From NCBI RefSeq assembly GCF_022213955.1, contig NZ_JAKNTW010000021.1:62001-126000 (forward strand): 64,000 nt of DNA, in the 5' to 3' direction. Source of the stretch: Dolomitihabitans soli (GTDB lineage Bacteria; Actinomycetota; Actinomycetes; Streptosporangiales; Streptosporangiaceae). Of this stretch, positions 46,427-55,211 are shown in pieces (the stretch's first letter is position 1; the number at the start of each line of letters is the position of its first letter). A program made the position numbers and the translations under genes. The notes below the pieces were generated by a model, which ran no database searches, was not told where the DNA came from, and saw only the letters and a list, made by a program, of their open reading frames with translations.

Positions 46427-47427
46427 CAGTTTCCTCCTGTCGATGCCAGGGCGATGAGCCTGGACGCCTTCAACTCGGTCTCCTGCCATTCTCTCCGAGG
46501 GTCGGACCCCCAGGTGATGCCGGCGCCGGTGCCGAACCTGAGCAGGCCGGACTCGATCCAGAAGGTGCGGATCCCCACGGCCAGCGCCGCTTCACGCCGG
46601 TCGGCGTCGACCCAGCCCACCGCACCACAGTACGGCCCGCGCGGCTCGGGTTCGAGCCGATTGATGATCTGCAGGGCCGATGACTTGGGCGCCCCGGTCA
46701 CCGAGCCCGGCGGGAAGGTCGCCGCGAACAGCTCCGGCCAGCCGACGCCGGTGGCCAGCCGCGCCCGAACCGTGGAGACCAGGTGGACCAGCCCGGGATG
46801 CTCCTCCACCGCGCACAGCTCGGGCACGTCGACCGAGCCCACCGCGGCCACCCGTCCCAGGTCGTTGCGGACCAGGTCGACGATCATCACGTTCTCGGCG
46901 TGGTCCTTCTCCAGCAGGTCGTCCGCGGTGACGCCGGTCCCCTTGATCGGCCGCGACTCGACCACGTCGCCGCTCCTGGCGAGGTAGAGCTCGGGTGAGG
47001 CCGACACGACGGTCAGCCCCGGCAGGCTCACGGTGGCGGCGTGCGGCGCGGGGTTCCCCTCCGCCAGCCGTACGGCGAGCGCGAGCGGATCCTGCGGACC
47101 GGGCAGCGGCGCGGACATGATCCTGCACAGGTTGGCCTGGTAGACGTCGCCGCGCTCGATATGGTCACGGATCCGCTGGACGCCCGCCTCGTAGGCCGGC
47201 TGGTCGAGGGAGGTGGTCCAGGCGTCCGCGGCGGGACCGTGCCAGGGGCGGGAGGGGCGTGGCAGGGGGGCGCGCCGTACGTCGTCGAAGCGCGCGCAGG
47301 TGACCTTGCCCTCGTAGTCGACGACGACGGCCCACCAACCGGCGCCGTCGAGGGCCGCCAGGTCGGTGGTGACGTCACGCAGGCCGGTGGCCAGCTGACC
47401 GCCCATATGGGCGAAACCGTCATGCAC
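46426..47427 (-). CDS. pabB: aminodeoxychorismate synthase component I
   Basis: This 333-residue protein has the chorismate-binding fold with GDVYQANLCRIMSAPLPG (about 95-112), the ESRPIKGT motif (about 164) and DLVRNDLGRV (about 188), plus PPGSVTGAPK near 242. It is shorter than E. coli PabB because the N-terminal part is reduced, as in several actinomycetes. It works with PabA (not in this window) and PabC to make p-aminobenzoate. It is overlapped by pabC. Confidence 0.9.
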   Translation of the reverse strand: MHDGFAHMGGQLATGLRDVTTDLAALDGAGWWAVVVDYEGKVTCARFDDVRRAPLPRPSRPWHGPAADAWTTSLDQPAYEAGVQRIRDHIERGDVYQANLCRIMSAPLPGPQDPLALAVRLAEGNPAPHAATVSLPGLTVVSASPELYLARSGDVVESRPIKGTGVTADDLLEKDHAENVMIVDLVRNDLGRVAAVGSVDVPELCAVEEHPGLVHLVSTVRARLATGVGWPELFAATFPPGSVTGAPKSSALQIINRLEPEPRGPYCGAVGWVDADRREAALAVGIRTFWIESGLLRFGTGAGITWGSDPRREWQETELKASRLIALASTGGN

Positions 47428-47536
47428 TCGCTCATTCTTTCAGCAGGAGCCACGGCGCCGCTCATTCCAGCGGGAGACGCGCGGGCTGCGGGGAGCGCCG
47501 CCGTACGAGGCGGGCCGCGTAGACGGTCGGGGAACG

Positions 47537-49069
47537 CTAGGCGAGTGGGCCGGTCACGGACTCGGCGGCGGTGATGAGGGCGCCGTCGGCGACGAAGCGG
47601 ACCGCCGCCTCGATCTCCGGGGCGAGGAAGCGGTCCGGTCCCGCGCCGGCGACGTCCTGGCGGAGGGCGGCCACCACGGCGGCGGTGGCGGGCGCGGGGG
47701 CGGCCGGGGCGCGCAGGTCGAGGGCGCGGGCGGCGGTGAGGATCTCCACCGCGAGCACCCGGGTGAGCCCGTCGACCGCCCGGCGTAGTTTGCGCGCCGC
47801 CGACCAGCCCATGGAGACGTGGTCCTCCTGCATGGCGGAGCTCGGGATGGAGTCGACGCTCGCGGGCACGGCCAGGCGCTTGAGCTCGGAGACGACGGCG
47901 GCCTGGGTGTACTGCGCGATCATGTGCCCGGAGTCGACGCCGGGGTCGTCGGCGAGGAAGGCGGGCAGCCCGTGGTTGCGTGCCACGTCGAGGAACCGGT
48001 CGGTGCGCCGCTCGGACATCGAGGCGACGTCGGCGATCACGATGGCCAGGAAGTCGAGCACGTAGGCGACGGGCGCGCCGTGGAAGTTGCCGTTGGACTC
48101 CACCCGGCCGTCGGCCAGCACCGCCGGATTGTCGATCGCGGAGGCCAGCTCGCGCGCCGCCACGCTCGCGGCGTGCGCGACCGTGTCGCGTGCGGCCCCG
48201 GCGACCTGGGGCGCGCAGCGCAGGGAGTAGGCGTCCTGCACCCGGGTGCAGGAGCCGTCCCGGTGCCCGGCCATGATCTCGGAGTCGCGCAGCAGCACGC
48301 GCAGGTTGGCGGCGCTGGCGGCCTGGCCGGGGTGCGGGCGGAGCGCCTGCAGGTCGGCGGCGAAGACCCGGTCGGTGCCGAGTAGTCCCTCCACGCTCAT
48401 CGCGGCGGCGATGTCGGCCGTCCTGAGCAGCCGGGTGAGGTCGTCGAGGGCGAGCACCAGCATGCCGAGCATGCCGTCGGTGCCGTTGACCAGCGCCAGC
48501 CCTTCCTTCGCGGCCAGCTCGACGGGTTCGATCCCGGCCTGCTTCATGGCCTCCGACGCCACGGTGAGCTGCCCCGAGGCGTCGCGGACCGGCCCCTCGC
48601 CCATCAGCGCCAGCGCGACGTGGGCCAGCGGCGCGAGGTCGCCGGAGCAGCCCAGGCTGCCGTACTCGTGCACGATCGGCGTGATCCCGGCGTTGAGCAG
48701 CCCCAGGAGCGTCTTGGCCGTGGCGGGGCGGATTCCGGTGTGCCCGGTGGCCAGGGTGTGCAGCCGCAGCAGCATCATCGCGCGCACCACCTCGGTCTCC
48801 ACCTCGGGACCCGAACCCGCCGCGTGCGAGCGGATCAGGGAGCGCTGCAACTGCGCACGGAGCGAGGGGTCGATGTGCCGGGTGGCGAGCGCGCCGAAGC
48901 CGGTGGACACGCCGTACGCGGGGGTCGGGCTGTCCGCCAGTTCCTCCACGCGCGATCGGGCGGCCGCCATCGCGGCGACCGCGTCATCGGTGAGGCGCAC
49001 GTCGGCGCCCCGTCTGGCGACCGCGATGACGTCGTCGAAGCTCAGCGGCTCCGGGCCGAGGTCGACCAT
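47537..49069 (-). CDS. hutH: histidine ammonia-lyase
   Basis: This 510-residue enzyme of the aromatic ammonia-lyase family has the MIO-forming triad region GSLGCSGDLAPLAH near residue 142, with Cys-Ser-Gly instead of the commoner Ala-Ser-Gly. It also has the YSLRCAPQV block near 278, in line with a histidine rather than phenylalanine lyase. It turns histidine to urocanate. No other hut gene adjoins it. The ArsR-type gene just upstream, on the same strand, may regulate it. Confidence 0.92.
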   Translation of the reverse strand: MVDLGPEPLSFDDVIAVARRGADVRLTDDAVAAMAAARSRVEELADSPTPAYGVSTGFGALATRHIDPSLRAQLQRSLIRSHAAGSGPEVETEVVRAMMLLRLHTLATGHTGIRPATAKTLLGLLNAGITPIVHEYGSLGCSGDLAPLAHVALALMGEGPVRDASGQLTVASEAMKQAGIEPVELAAKEGLALVNGTDGMLGMLVLALDDLTRLLRTADIAAAMSVEGLLGTDRVFAADLQALRPHPGQAASAANLRVLLRDSEIMAGHRDGSCTRVQDAYSLRCAPQVAGAARDTVAHAASVAARELASAIDNPAVLADGRVESNGNFHGAPVAYVLDFLAIVIADVASMSERRTDRFLDVARNHGLPAFLADDPGVDSGHMIAQYTQAAVVSELKRLAVPASVDSIPSSAMQEDHVSMGWSAARKLRRAVDGLTRVLAVEILTAARALDLRAPAAPAPATAAVVAALRQDVAGAGPDRFLAPEIEAAVRFVADGALITAAESVTGPLA

Positions 49070-49115
49070 CAGCTCACTCTTTCACTAGGTAACTGGCGTA
49101 TCGGATAGTAGCCCC

Positions 49116-49802
49116 TTACAAGGCCGTCATGCCGCTCCGCCCGTGCTCTGTCAGCGTCAGCGCCCGCCGGGTCGTGCCGCGCTCGAACCAGCCCCGCTCC
49201 ATCAGCCGCTCGGTGAGCGCCGCGCCCAGCGCCCCGCCGAGGTGCGGACGGCGCTCGGTCCAGTCGAGGCACGGGATCGCGAACCTGCGCCGTGCCCCTC
49301 GGACCGCGGCCAGATCCACCCCCAGCTCGGCGAGGATCCGTTCCCCCTTCTCCCCCACCTCATACCCGTCGGCCGCCTCCACCAGGCACTTCCCGCCCAC
49401 AAGCCGGTCGAGCAGTTCCACCCCGGCCTGTCCGGCCAGGTGGTCGTAACAGGTGCGCGCCTCCCGCAACAGGCGCGCCTGCCTGGCCCCCTTCAGCGAC
49501 CGTACGGCCGGCCGCGGGCTGATCCTCGCCAGCGACTCCAGCGCGTGCGCCACCTCGTGACCGGTCAGCCGGTAGTAGCGGTGCCTGCCCTGCCGCACCA
49601 CCGTCACCAGGCAGCCGTCGAGCAGCCGCGCCAGGTGCGCGCTCGCGGTGGCCGCGCTCACCCCGGCCAGCCTGGCCAGTTCCCCGGCGGCCAGCGCCCG
49701 CCCGTCGAGCAGCGAGGTGAGCATCGCCGCCCGCGTCGGATCGGCCATCAGCGCGGCGGCCTGGGTGATGTCTGCGTCACTCGCGACGTGTTCGACGACC
49801 AT
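49116..49802 (-). CDS. ArsR-type winged-helix regulator
   Basis: The protein has 228 residues. The N-terminal winged helix (ADPTRAAMLTSLLDGRALAA then GELARLAGVSAATASAHLAR) is of the ArsR type. The longer C-terminal half includes DRLVGGKCL and ends with RRALTLTEHGRSGM, which resembles a second DNA-contact or ligand part. Cysteines occur at ARTCYDHL, GGKCLVE and PCLDW, so redox or metal sensing is possible. It is upstream of hutH on the same strand. Confidence 0.85.
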   Translation of the reverse strand: MVVEHVASDADITQAAALMADPTRAAMLTSLLDGRALAAGELARLAGVSAATASAHLARLLDGCLVTVVRQGRHRYYRLTGHEVAHALESLARISPRPAVRSLKGARQARLLREARTCYDHLAGQAGVELLDRLVGGKCLVEAADGYEVGEKGERILAELGVDLAAVRGARRRFAIPCLDWTERRPHLGGALGAALTERLMERGWFERGTTRRALTLTEHGRSGMTAL

Positions 49803-49936
49803 CTTCCGACGCTACCCCCGCCATGGTTCGCCTCACGACGAAGCATGGACGGGTACGGCGAGCGGCCTCAGTTTGGGGACTCGGCGGGGATTCGCTAGAG
49901 TCCTCCCTGTGACGCCGGGGAATCCGGCGAGATCAT

Positions 49937-50008
49937 GCGGACGTGGCTCAGTGGTAGAGCATCACCTTGCCAAGGTGAGGGTCGCGGGTTCAAATCCCGT
50001 CGTCCGCT
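49937..50008 (+). tRNA. tRNA-Gly (anticodon GCC)
   Basis: A 72-nt cloverleaf starting GCGGACG, with anticodon loop TTGCCAA and acceptor end CGTCCGC-T. CCA is not encoded. It is the first of three tRNAs in a cluster. Confidence 0.95.
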
Positions 50009-50034
50009 CGGAGAGGTCGTTGCCGGCCTCGCCT

Positions 50035-50105
50035 GGTGGAGTGGCCGAGAGGCGAGGCAGCGGCCTGCAAAGCCGCGCACACGGGTTCAAATCCCGTCTC
50101 CACCT
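50035..50105 (+). tRNA. tRNA-Cys (anticodon GCA)
   Basis: A 71-nt cloverleaf: acceptor GGTGGAG/CTCCACC, anticodon stem GCGGC/GCCGC with loop CTGCAAA. CCA is not encoded. Confidence 0.95.
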
Positions 50106-50115
50106 CGTTGTACGA

Positions 50116-50190
50116 GGGCGATTAGCTCAGTGGGAGAGCGCTACCTTGACACGGTAGAGGCCACTGGTTCAATCCCAGTATCGCCCACCA
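50116..50190 (+). tRNA. tRNA-Val (anticodon GAC), CCA encoded
   Basis: A cloverleaf with acceptor GGGCGAT/ATCGCCC, anticodon stem CTACC/GGTAG and loop TTGACAC. Unlike its two neighbours the CCA end is encoded (50188-50190). It shares most of its sequence with tRNA-Val(CAC) at 42464 but differs in the anticodon arm. Confidence 0.95.
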
Positions 50191-50437
50191 TTGCCTGTAG
50201 CCAATACGGGCTTACCTGGTCAAACAGCCGTCAAAGTCCCAGTTCCGGGGCCTTGGCGGCTTTCTCGTGTCCGTTGATCCGGCTTGTTCCCATCTCGGTG
50301 CCGACCCGTGACCGGAAGTGGCGAGCGCCGTACCGATCCTGGCCGGCGTCACACCGGGCCATGGTCGCCAGATCCCGTTGAGAGCCCAGAGCCTGGGTCA
50401 GACGCCGCCCGGGAGGCGCCCATCCACGTCAGCACTG

Positions 50438-51289
50438 TCAGAAGAGGGTCAGCGGCTCGGTCGGCAGCGGCTCGGGCAGCGGCTCGATCTCGGGCAGAAC
50501 GGCCCGCACGTCGTCATGGAAACGACGGGCGAGCGTCAGCGCGTCGGCGTTGTCGGGGGTGTGGATGAACACGGTGGGCGAGCGGCCTTCGCGCAGCCAT
50601 TCGGTGACCGTGCCGACCCAGTGCCGCCAGCCCTCGATCGTGCGCGCCGTGTCGTCCCGGCCGAGGTAGCGGACGATCGGGCGGTCGGTGAGGGCGAGCG
50701 AGCGGCGGGGCACGCGTGGTTTCTTCATCCACGCGTCACGTTCGGCGTCGCTGGTCGGAGGGCTCTGGAAGAAGGCGGTGGTGTCGAAGGGGATCCATTC
50801 GGCGTCGACGCCGGCGAGGACCCTCTCAAGGAGCCGTTCGGACCGCTCGTTCTCGAAGAACGCGGGGTGGCGGACTTCGACGGCGCAGCCGTACGAGCGG
50901 GGGAGGCGGCGAAGAAAGCCCGCCAGCGTGCCGAGGTCGGCCGGCGCGAACGACGCGGGCAGTTGCACCCAGAGGGCGTGGGCTCGCGGCCCGAGTGGCT
51001 CGATCGCGTCGAGGAACGATCGGAGCTCCTCGTCGATGCCGGAGAGTCGTCGCTCATGCGTGATCGACTTGGGCAGCTTGACCACGAAACGGAAGTCGGG
51101 GCCGGTCTGCCGCGCCCACGACTCCACTGTGCTCCGCGCCGGCGTCGCATAGAACGTCGTGTTCCCCTCGACCGCGTTGCACCAGGTCGCGTAGGCGCCG
51201 AGGCGCTCTCCCGGAGGGAGCGGATGGGGCAGCAGACGTCCTCTCCATGGCCCGTGAGTCCACATCGCGCATCCCACATGAAGCCGCAT
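50438..51289 (-). CDS. DUF72 (YecE-like) protein
   Basis: The protein has 283 residues from the ATG beginning MRLHVGCAMWTHGPWRGR; an upstream frame to 51316 lacks support. The pattern YATWCNAVEGNTTFYATPA, then FRFVVKLPKSITHER and CAVEVRHPAFF matches DUF72 TIM-barrel proteins. Activity unknown. It lies after the tRNA cluster and faces it. Confidence 0.9.
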   Translation of the reverse strand: MRLHVGCAMWTHGPWRGRLLPHPLPPGERLGAYATWCNAVEGNTTFYATPARSTVESWARQTGPDFRFVVKLPKSITHERRLSGIDEELRSFLDAIEPLGPRAHALWVQLPASFAPADLGTLAGFLRRLPRSYGCAVEVRHPAFFENERSERLLERVLAGVDAEWIPFDTTAFFQSPPTSDAERDAWMKKPRVPRRSLALTDRPIVRYLGRDDTARTIEGWRHWVGTVTEWLREGRSPTVFIHTPDNADALTLARRFHDDVRAVLPEIEPLPEPLPTEPLTLF

Positions 51290-51680
51290 GACCTTGACGC
51301 TATCGAAGGCCGGCACCCGATCCGCAAGCCGTTACACGGACGAAGGCTCGCCCCTGGCCCCCCGGACGACACGAAGCCGCCGGACTCGCCCGGGACACCC
51401 TCCGCATACGGGCGACCGTCACAACAAGTATCCGTGACGGGACGTTCTGCTGAGGTCAGCCGGTAATCCCGTTACACTACAGATCGAGTGCAAGCGAACA
51501 CTAAATGTGATGATAAAGGCATTTCGTACATACTGCGTATCGTGATCTTCGTGTCGTCCGGAACCTGCGTGACGTCAGGTCCGGCGGCAGGACTCAAGCT
51601 CCAGGGGTGAGGGCCAGAGCTAGGGCGATCCCGCAGTCGGCAGCCAATCTGTTCTGACGGCCCTGCAGGGAGAAAAGTTC
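51290..51680. other. intergenic region upstream of the STAS gene
   Basis: No gene is supported in these 391 bases. Around 51465-51545 the sequence is AT-richer (CACTAAATGTGATGATAAAG), probably the promoter of the STAS gene. No clear operator is seen. Confidence 0.35.
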
Positions 51681-52160
51681 ATGGAATCGCTACATCGGGG
51701 AAAACTGGATCTCAGGACCCGGAGAGGAGGCGGGACGGTCACCGTCACCATCGTCGGTGAGCTGGACATCGCCACCGTGGCGAGCCTGCGGCAGTGCCTC
51801 TTCGACGTCCTGGGCGGAGAGACCGAGGTTCACGATGACGTCCCGGGCGGGGAGGCCGGGGTTCACGATGCTGTCCCGGGCGGGGAGGCCGGGGTTCCGG
51901 GTCGAGGACCCGCGCGTGATGAGGTCCTGGGCGGGGGGCCCGAGCGCGATGAGAGCGTCGAACGCGTCGTGGTCGAGTTGAGCGGGTTGTCGTTCATCGA
52001 CGCGGCCGGGCTGGGCACCCTGGTCGCCGTGCACAACCGGGCCCGGCGACAGGCCATCCCGCTGTTACTGGCCGGGGTGTCGCCGAACACGAACCGGCTT
52101 CTGAAGATCACCGGACTGGACGCCTGTTTCACCAGGTGGGCCGACCGCGGGGACCCCTGA
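51681..52160 (+). CDS. STAS-domain protein (anti-sigma antagonist-like) with repeat insertion
   Basis: In this 159-residue protein the STAS fold is split. VTIVGELDIATVASLRQCLF (about 20-40) is followed by a 50-residue insertion of three 11-residue repeats (VPGGEAGVHDA type, about 43-75) and a degenerate fourth, then the normal VVVELSGLSFIDAAGLGTLV with the Ser of the phosphorylation site near 103. Anti-sigma antagonists bind anti-sigma kinases and release sigma factors. No partner kinase is adjacent. The insertion looks like a recent in-frame minisatellite expansion. Confidence 0.85.
   Translation: MESLHRGKLDLRTRRGGGTVTVTIVGELDIATVASLRQCLFDVLGGETEVHDDVPGGEAGVHDAVPGGEAGVPGRGPARDEVLGGGPERDESVERVVVELSGLSFIDAAGLGTLVAVHNRARRQAIPLLLAGVSPNTNRLLKITGLDACFTRWADRGDP
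51807..51905 (+). repeat. 33-bp minisatellite inside the STAS gene
   Basis: Three 33-base units start at 51807, 51840 and 51873, in frame, each coding for an 11-residue Gly/Glu-rich repeat. Units 2 and 3 are almost identical, so amplification is recent; unit 1 is more diverged. Confidence 0.85.
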
Positions 52161-52443
52161 CCTCGCACCGCCGGTCCGGAACCCGACCGCCGGCCTGCTC
52201 GCCTTGACCTGGCGGTCCCGGACGCCCTTGTACGGCTGAGCCGGCGGGATCCCGGTCGCCTGACCGCCGGATCACCGTGCGACCCGATCCCGGCACCGAC
52301 GGCCGGGTCGGTCGGGGCGCCTGATCGAGGGGCTGACGAAGTCCCGGCAACCGAGATGGATGTCCCGAATCTGGTGAAGTGCGAGTAACCTGGCGGGCGC
52401 TTCGCCGAGGACGGCGGTGGCCTGTCCCTCACGGAGGTCGGCA

Positions 52444-54081
52444 ATGCCGGAACTGGTGCTCGGCCCGCTGTTGCGGTACGTCGATGAGACGTCCGCGACG
52501 GTGTGGGTGCAGACCGATGCGCCATGCACGGCGGAGTTGCGCTGCGAGGACGGGCGTGCGGTGCGCGCGAAGACCTTCACCGTGCACGGCCACCACTACG
52601 CGCTGCTGGTCGTGGAGGGACTGGCCCCCGGGCACGGGTATGAGTACACCGTCGAGCTGGACGACCGGCAGGTGTGGCCGCTGCCCGGCGGCGACTTCCC
52701 GCCCAGCCGGATCCGGACCATCGATCCGGCGGCGCGGCTGCGACTGCTGTTCGGCTCCTGCCGTACCAGCGTGCCGCATGACACGCCGCACATGCTCTCC
52801 CACGGGGTGGACATCCTGCGCTCCTACGCGCACCGGATGGCGCGGATCCCCGAGGAGGATTGGCCCTCCGTGCTGCTGATGCTCGGCGACCAGGTGTACG
52901 CGGACAAGACTCCGCCCGAGATGCGGGAGTTCATCGCCGCGCGGCGTGACATCTTTGAGGCGCCGAGCCTGGAGATCTCCGACTACGCGGAGTACGCCGA
53001 GTTGTACCGCCAGGCGTGGAGTGAGCCGGCGTTACGATGGCTGCTGGCCAGCACCCCGTCCGCGATGATCTTCGATGATCACGACCTGCGCGACGACTGG
53101 AACACCTCGGACGCCTGGCAGCGGAAGATGCGGGCGCTGCCCTGGTGGCGGCGCCGGGTGACCGCCGGACTCGCCTCCTACTGGATCTACCAGCATCTGG
53201 GCAACCTCTCCCCCGAGGATCTCGCGGCCGACCCGATGTGGAGCAAGCTCGCCGGCGGCGACGGTGACGGCGCCGCCGATCTGGACGAGTTCGCGTGGCA
53301 GGCCGACGAGGATCCCGAGCGGTACCGGTGGAGCTATGCCCGCGCCTACGGCGGGGTCCGGCTGGTGATGCTCGACTCGCGTTGCGCGCGGGTGCTCACC
53401 CCGGGGCAGCGGGCCATGGTCGACGCCAGCGAGTGGCGGTGGTTCGAGGAGACGGCCACCGCCGGCGGCGACACCGACCATCTGATCATCGGCAGCTCGT
53501 TGCCGGTGCTGCTCCCCACCGGGCTGCACGAGCTGGAGAGCTGGAACGAGGCGGTCTGCGCGGGCGCGTGGGGAGGTCGCGCCGCCAAACTGGCCGAACG
53601 CGTCCGCCAGGCCATCGACCTCGAACACTGGGCGGCGTTCCGCACCTCCTTCGACGCCTTGGCGCGTCTGGTCACCGGCGTCGCCCACGGCCGCCACGGG
53701 AACCCACCGGCCACCGTGTTGTTCCTGTCCGGTGACGTGCACTTCTCCTATCTGGCCAAGGTCCGCCTCAAACACGCCGCCTCCCAGGTGTACCAGGTGG
53801 TCTGTTCCCCGATCCGCAACCCGCTGGCCCGGACCGTGCGGCTGCTCAACGGCGTGGCGGCGTTCGGCGTGGCCGGCCTGATCGGCCGTACGCTGGCCCG
53901 GGCGGCCGGGGTGCCGAGAGCGCCGTTCACCTGGAAGCTCAAGGGCGGTCCCTTCTTCCACAACGCCCTGGCCACCCTCGACTGCACCGGCCGGCAGGTC
54001 ACCCTCCGCTACAACACCGCGCGCATGACGAAGGGCGACCCCCCGGAGCTCGACGCCCTGTCCGAACAACAGCTGTCCTGA
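52444..54081 (+). CDS. PhoD-like metallophosphatase
   Basis: The protein has 545 residues; the ATG is preceded by CGGAGG. The N-terminal part (about 1-95) is a fibronectin-like domain (SATVWVQTDAPCTAELRCED). The phosphatase domain has LLMLGDQVYADK near 150, FDDHDLRDDWN near 218 and LFLSGDVHFSY near 435, the metal-binding motifs of the PhoD type. No signal peptide is visible, so it may be cytoplasmic. It cleaves phosphoesters or diesters; the substrate is unknown. Confidence 0.9.
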   Translation: MPELVLGPLLRYVDETSATVWVQTDAPCTAELRCEDGRAVRAKTFTVHGHHYALLVVEGLAPGHGYEYTVELDDRQVWPLPGGDFPPSRIRTIDPAARLRLLFGSCRTSVPHDTPHMLSHGVDILRSYAHRMARIPEEDWPSVLLMLGDQVYADKTPPEMREFIAARRDIFEAPSLEISDYAEYAELYRQAWSEPALRWLLASTPSAMIFDDHDLRDDWNTSDAWQRKMRALPWWRRRVTAGLASYWIYQHLGNLSPEDLAADPMWSKLAGGDGDGAADLDEFAWQADEDPERYRWSYARAYGGVRLVMLDSRCARVLTPGQRAMVDASEWRWFEETATAGGDTDHLIIGSSLPVLLPTGLHELESWNEAVCAGAWGGRAAKLAERVRQAIDLEHWAAFRTSFDALARLVTGVAHGRHGNPPATVLFLSGDVHFSYLAKVRLKHAASQVYQVVCSPIRNPLARTVRLLNGVAAFGVAGLIGRTLARAAGVPRAPFTWKLKGGPFFHNALATLDCTGRQVTLRYNTARMTKGDPPELDALSEQQLS

Positions 54082-54229
54082 CCTGGCCCCGTACGGCACA
54101 GCCGGACGAGCCCCGCCGGCGACGGCAGTCCCCGGCGTACTGGAGGCCGACACCGCCGGGAAGCCGCGCCTGCCGCGGAAAGCGCCTGCCACCCGAGCCG
54201 GTTGACCCCAACGGCTGCGCGCAAGGTCG

Positions 54230-55156
54230 CTAGCGGGGGGCGGCCCGGCGGGCGGGGTCGTCTTCGAGGGACCGGCGGTCCCAGTTCGCGAGGTCGGCCG
54301 CGGCGTCGTACGTGCTGTGCAGGAAGTCGAGCAGCGCCCGCTCCGGAGCGGGCGAGGTGCGCACGGCCTCGTAGGGGAGCAGGAACTGGCCGTTCGCACG
54401 ACTGTAGAAGGCGGCCTCCGGCTTGACCGGATGGTCGGCGTACCCGACGGGCTCGGGGTAGGCGTAGGAGTAGAAGGCGCCCTCCTCGCCGCCGCCGGGC
54501 CAGAAGCCGCAGCTGCTCAGCTCGTGGGAGTAGCCCTCGACCATCACCCAGTCGCCGCAGTTGGGGGCGCCGCCGGGGTGCCGGGGGGCGGTCCGGCCGG
54601 AGAAGCGGGTGCAGGCCAGGTCGAGCGCGCCCCAGAACAGGTGGACGGGGCTGACCTTGCCGATGAAGCCGGAGCGGAACTCGGTCATCACCCGGTGCGC
54701 CTGGATGAGCTGACCCCAGAAGAGCCGGGCATGTTCGGGCTGGTAGGCGGCGTGCTGACGGTCCTCCGGGAACGGGATCGCCGTCTCGACCTCCGTCGGC
54801 CTGGGCATGATCGACACCTTCAGGTCCAGCTCGTCGAGCATCGTCATCGTCTTGGCGTAGAAGTCGGCCACCGCCATCGGTTCCAGGGCGAACTCACCTG
54901 CTCCCCCGTCGCTGGCCTCGACACGCAGCCGGTGGTCGAGGAAGTCGAACTCGATGGCGAACAGCCGCCTGCCGTACGGGATCGCCGAGGTCGTCAGCCC
55001 TCTCGGGGTGACGTAGAGCGGCACCTGCCACCAGTGGTTGACCATCGGCGCCATCGCCAGGCGGATCTTCCCGATCACCTGGGTCCACATGTGCAGCGTG
55101 TCGCGGGTCTCGATCCAGTCCGACACCCGCAGGCTCGGCCACCCCTCATTCCTCAC
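54230..55156 (-). CDS. DUF5996 protein
   Basis: This 308-residue soluble protein has the family pattern EGWPSLRVSDWIETRDTLHM near the N-terminus, YVTPRGLTTSAIPYG near 70 and a C-terminal FLHSTYDAAADLANWDRRSL. No function is known. It lies next to the pentapeptide-repeat gene on the same strand. Confidence 0.85.
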   Translation of the reverse strand: MRNEGWPSLRVSDWIETRDTLHMWTQVIGKIRLAMAPMVNHWWQVPLYVTPRGLTTSAIPYGRRLFAIEFDFLDHRLRVEASDGGAGEFALEPMAVADFYAKTMTMLDELDLKVSIMPRPTEVETAIPFPEDRQHAAYQPEHARLFWGQLIQAHRVMTEFRSGFIGKVSPVHLFWGALDLACTRFSGRTAPRHPGGAPNCGDWVMVEGYSHELSSCGFWPGGGEEGAFYSYAYPEPVGYADHPVKPEAAFYSRANGQFLLPYEAVRTSPAPERALLDFLHSTYDAAADLANWDRRSLEDDPARRAAPR

Positions 55157-55211
55157 AACGCATCCATGCCCGTCATTCCGCCCATGACACTCACCCGACC
55201 GGCGGGCGGGT

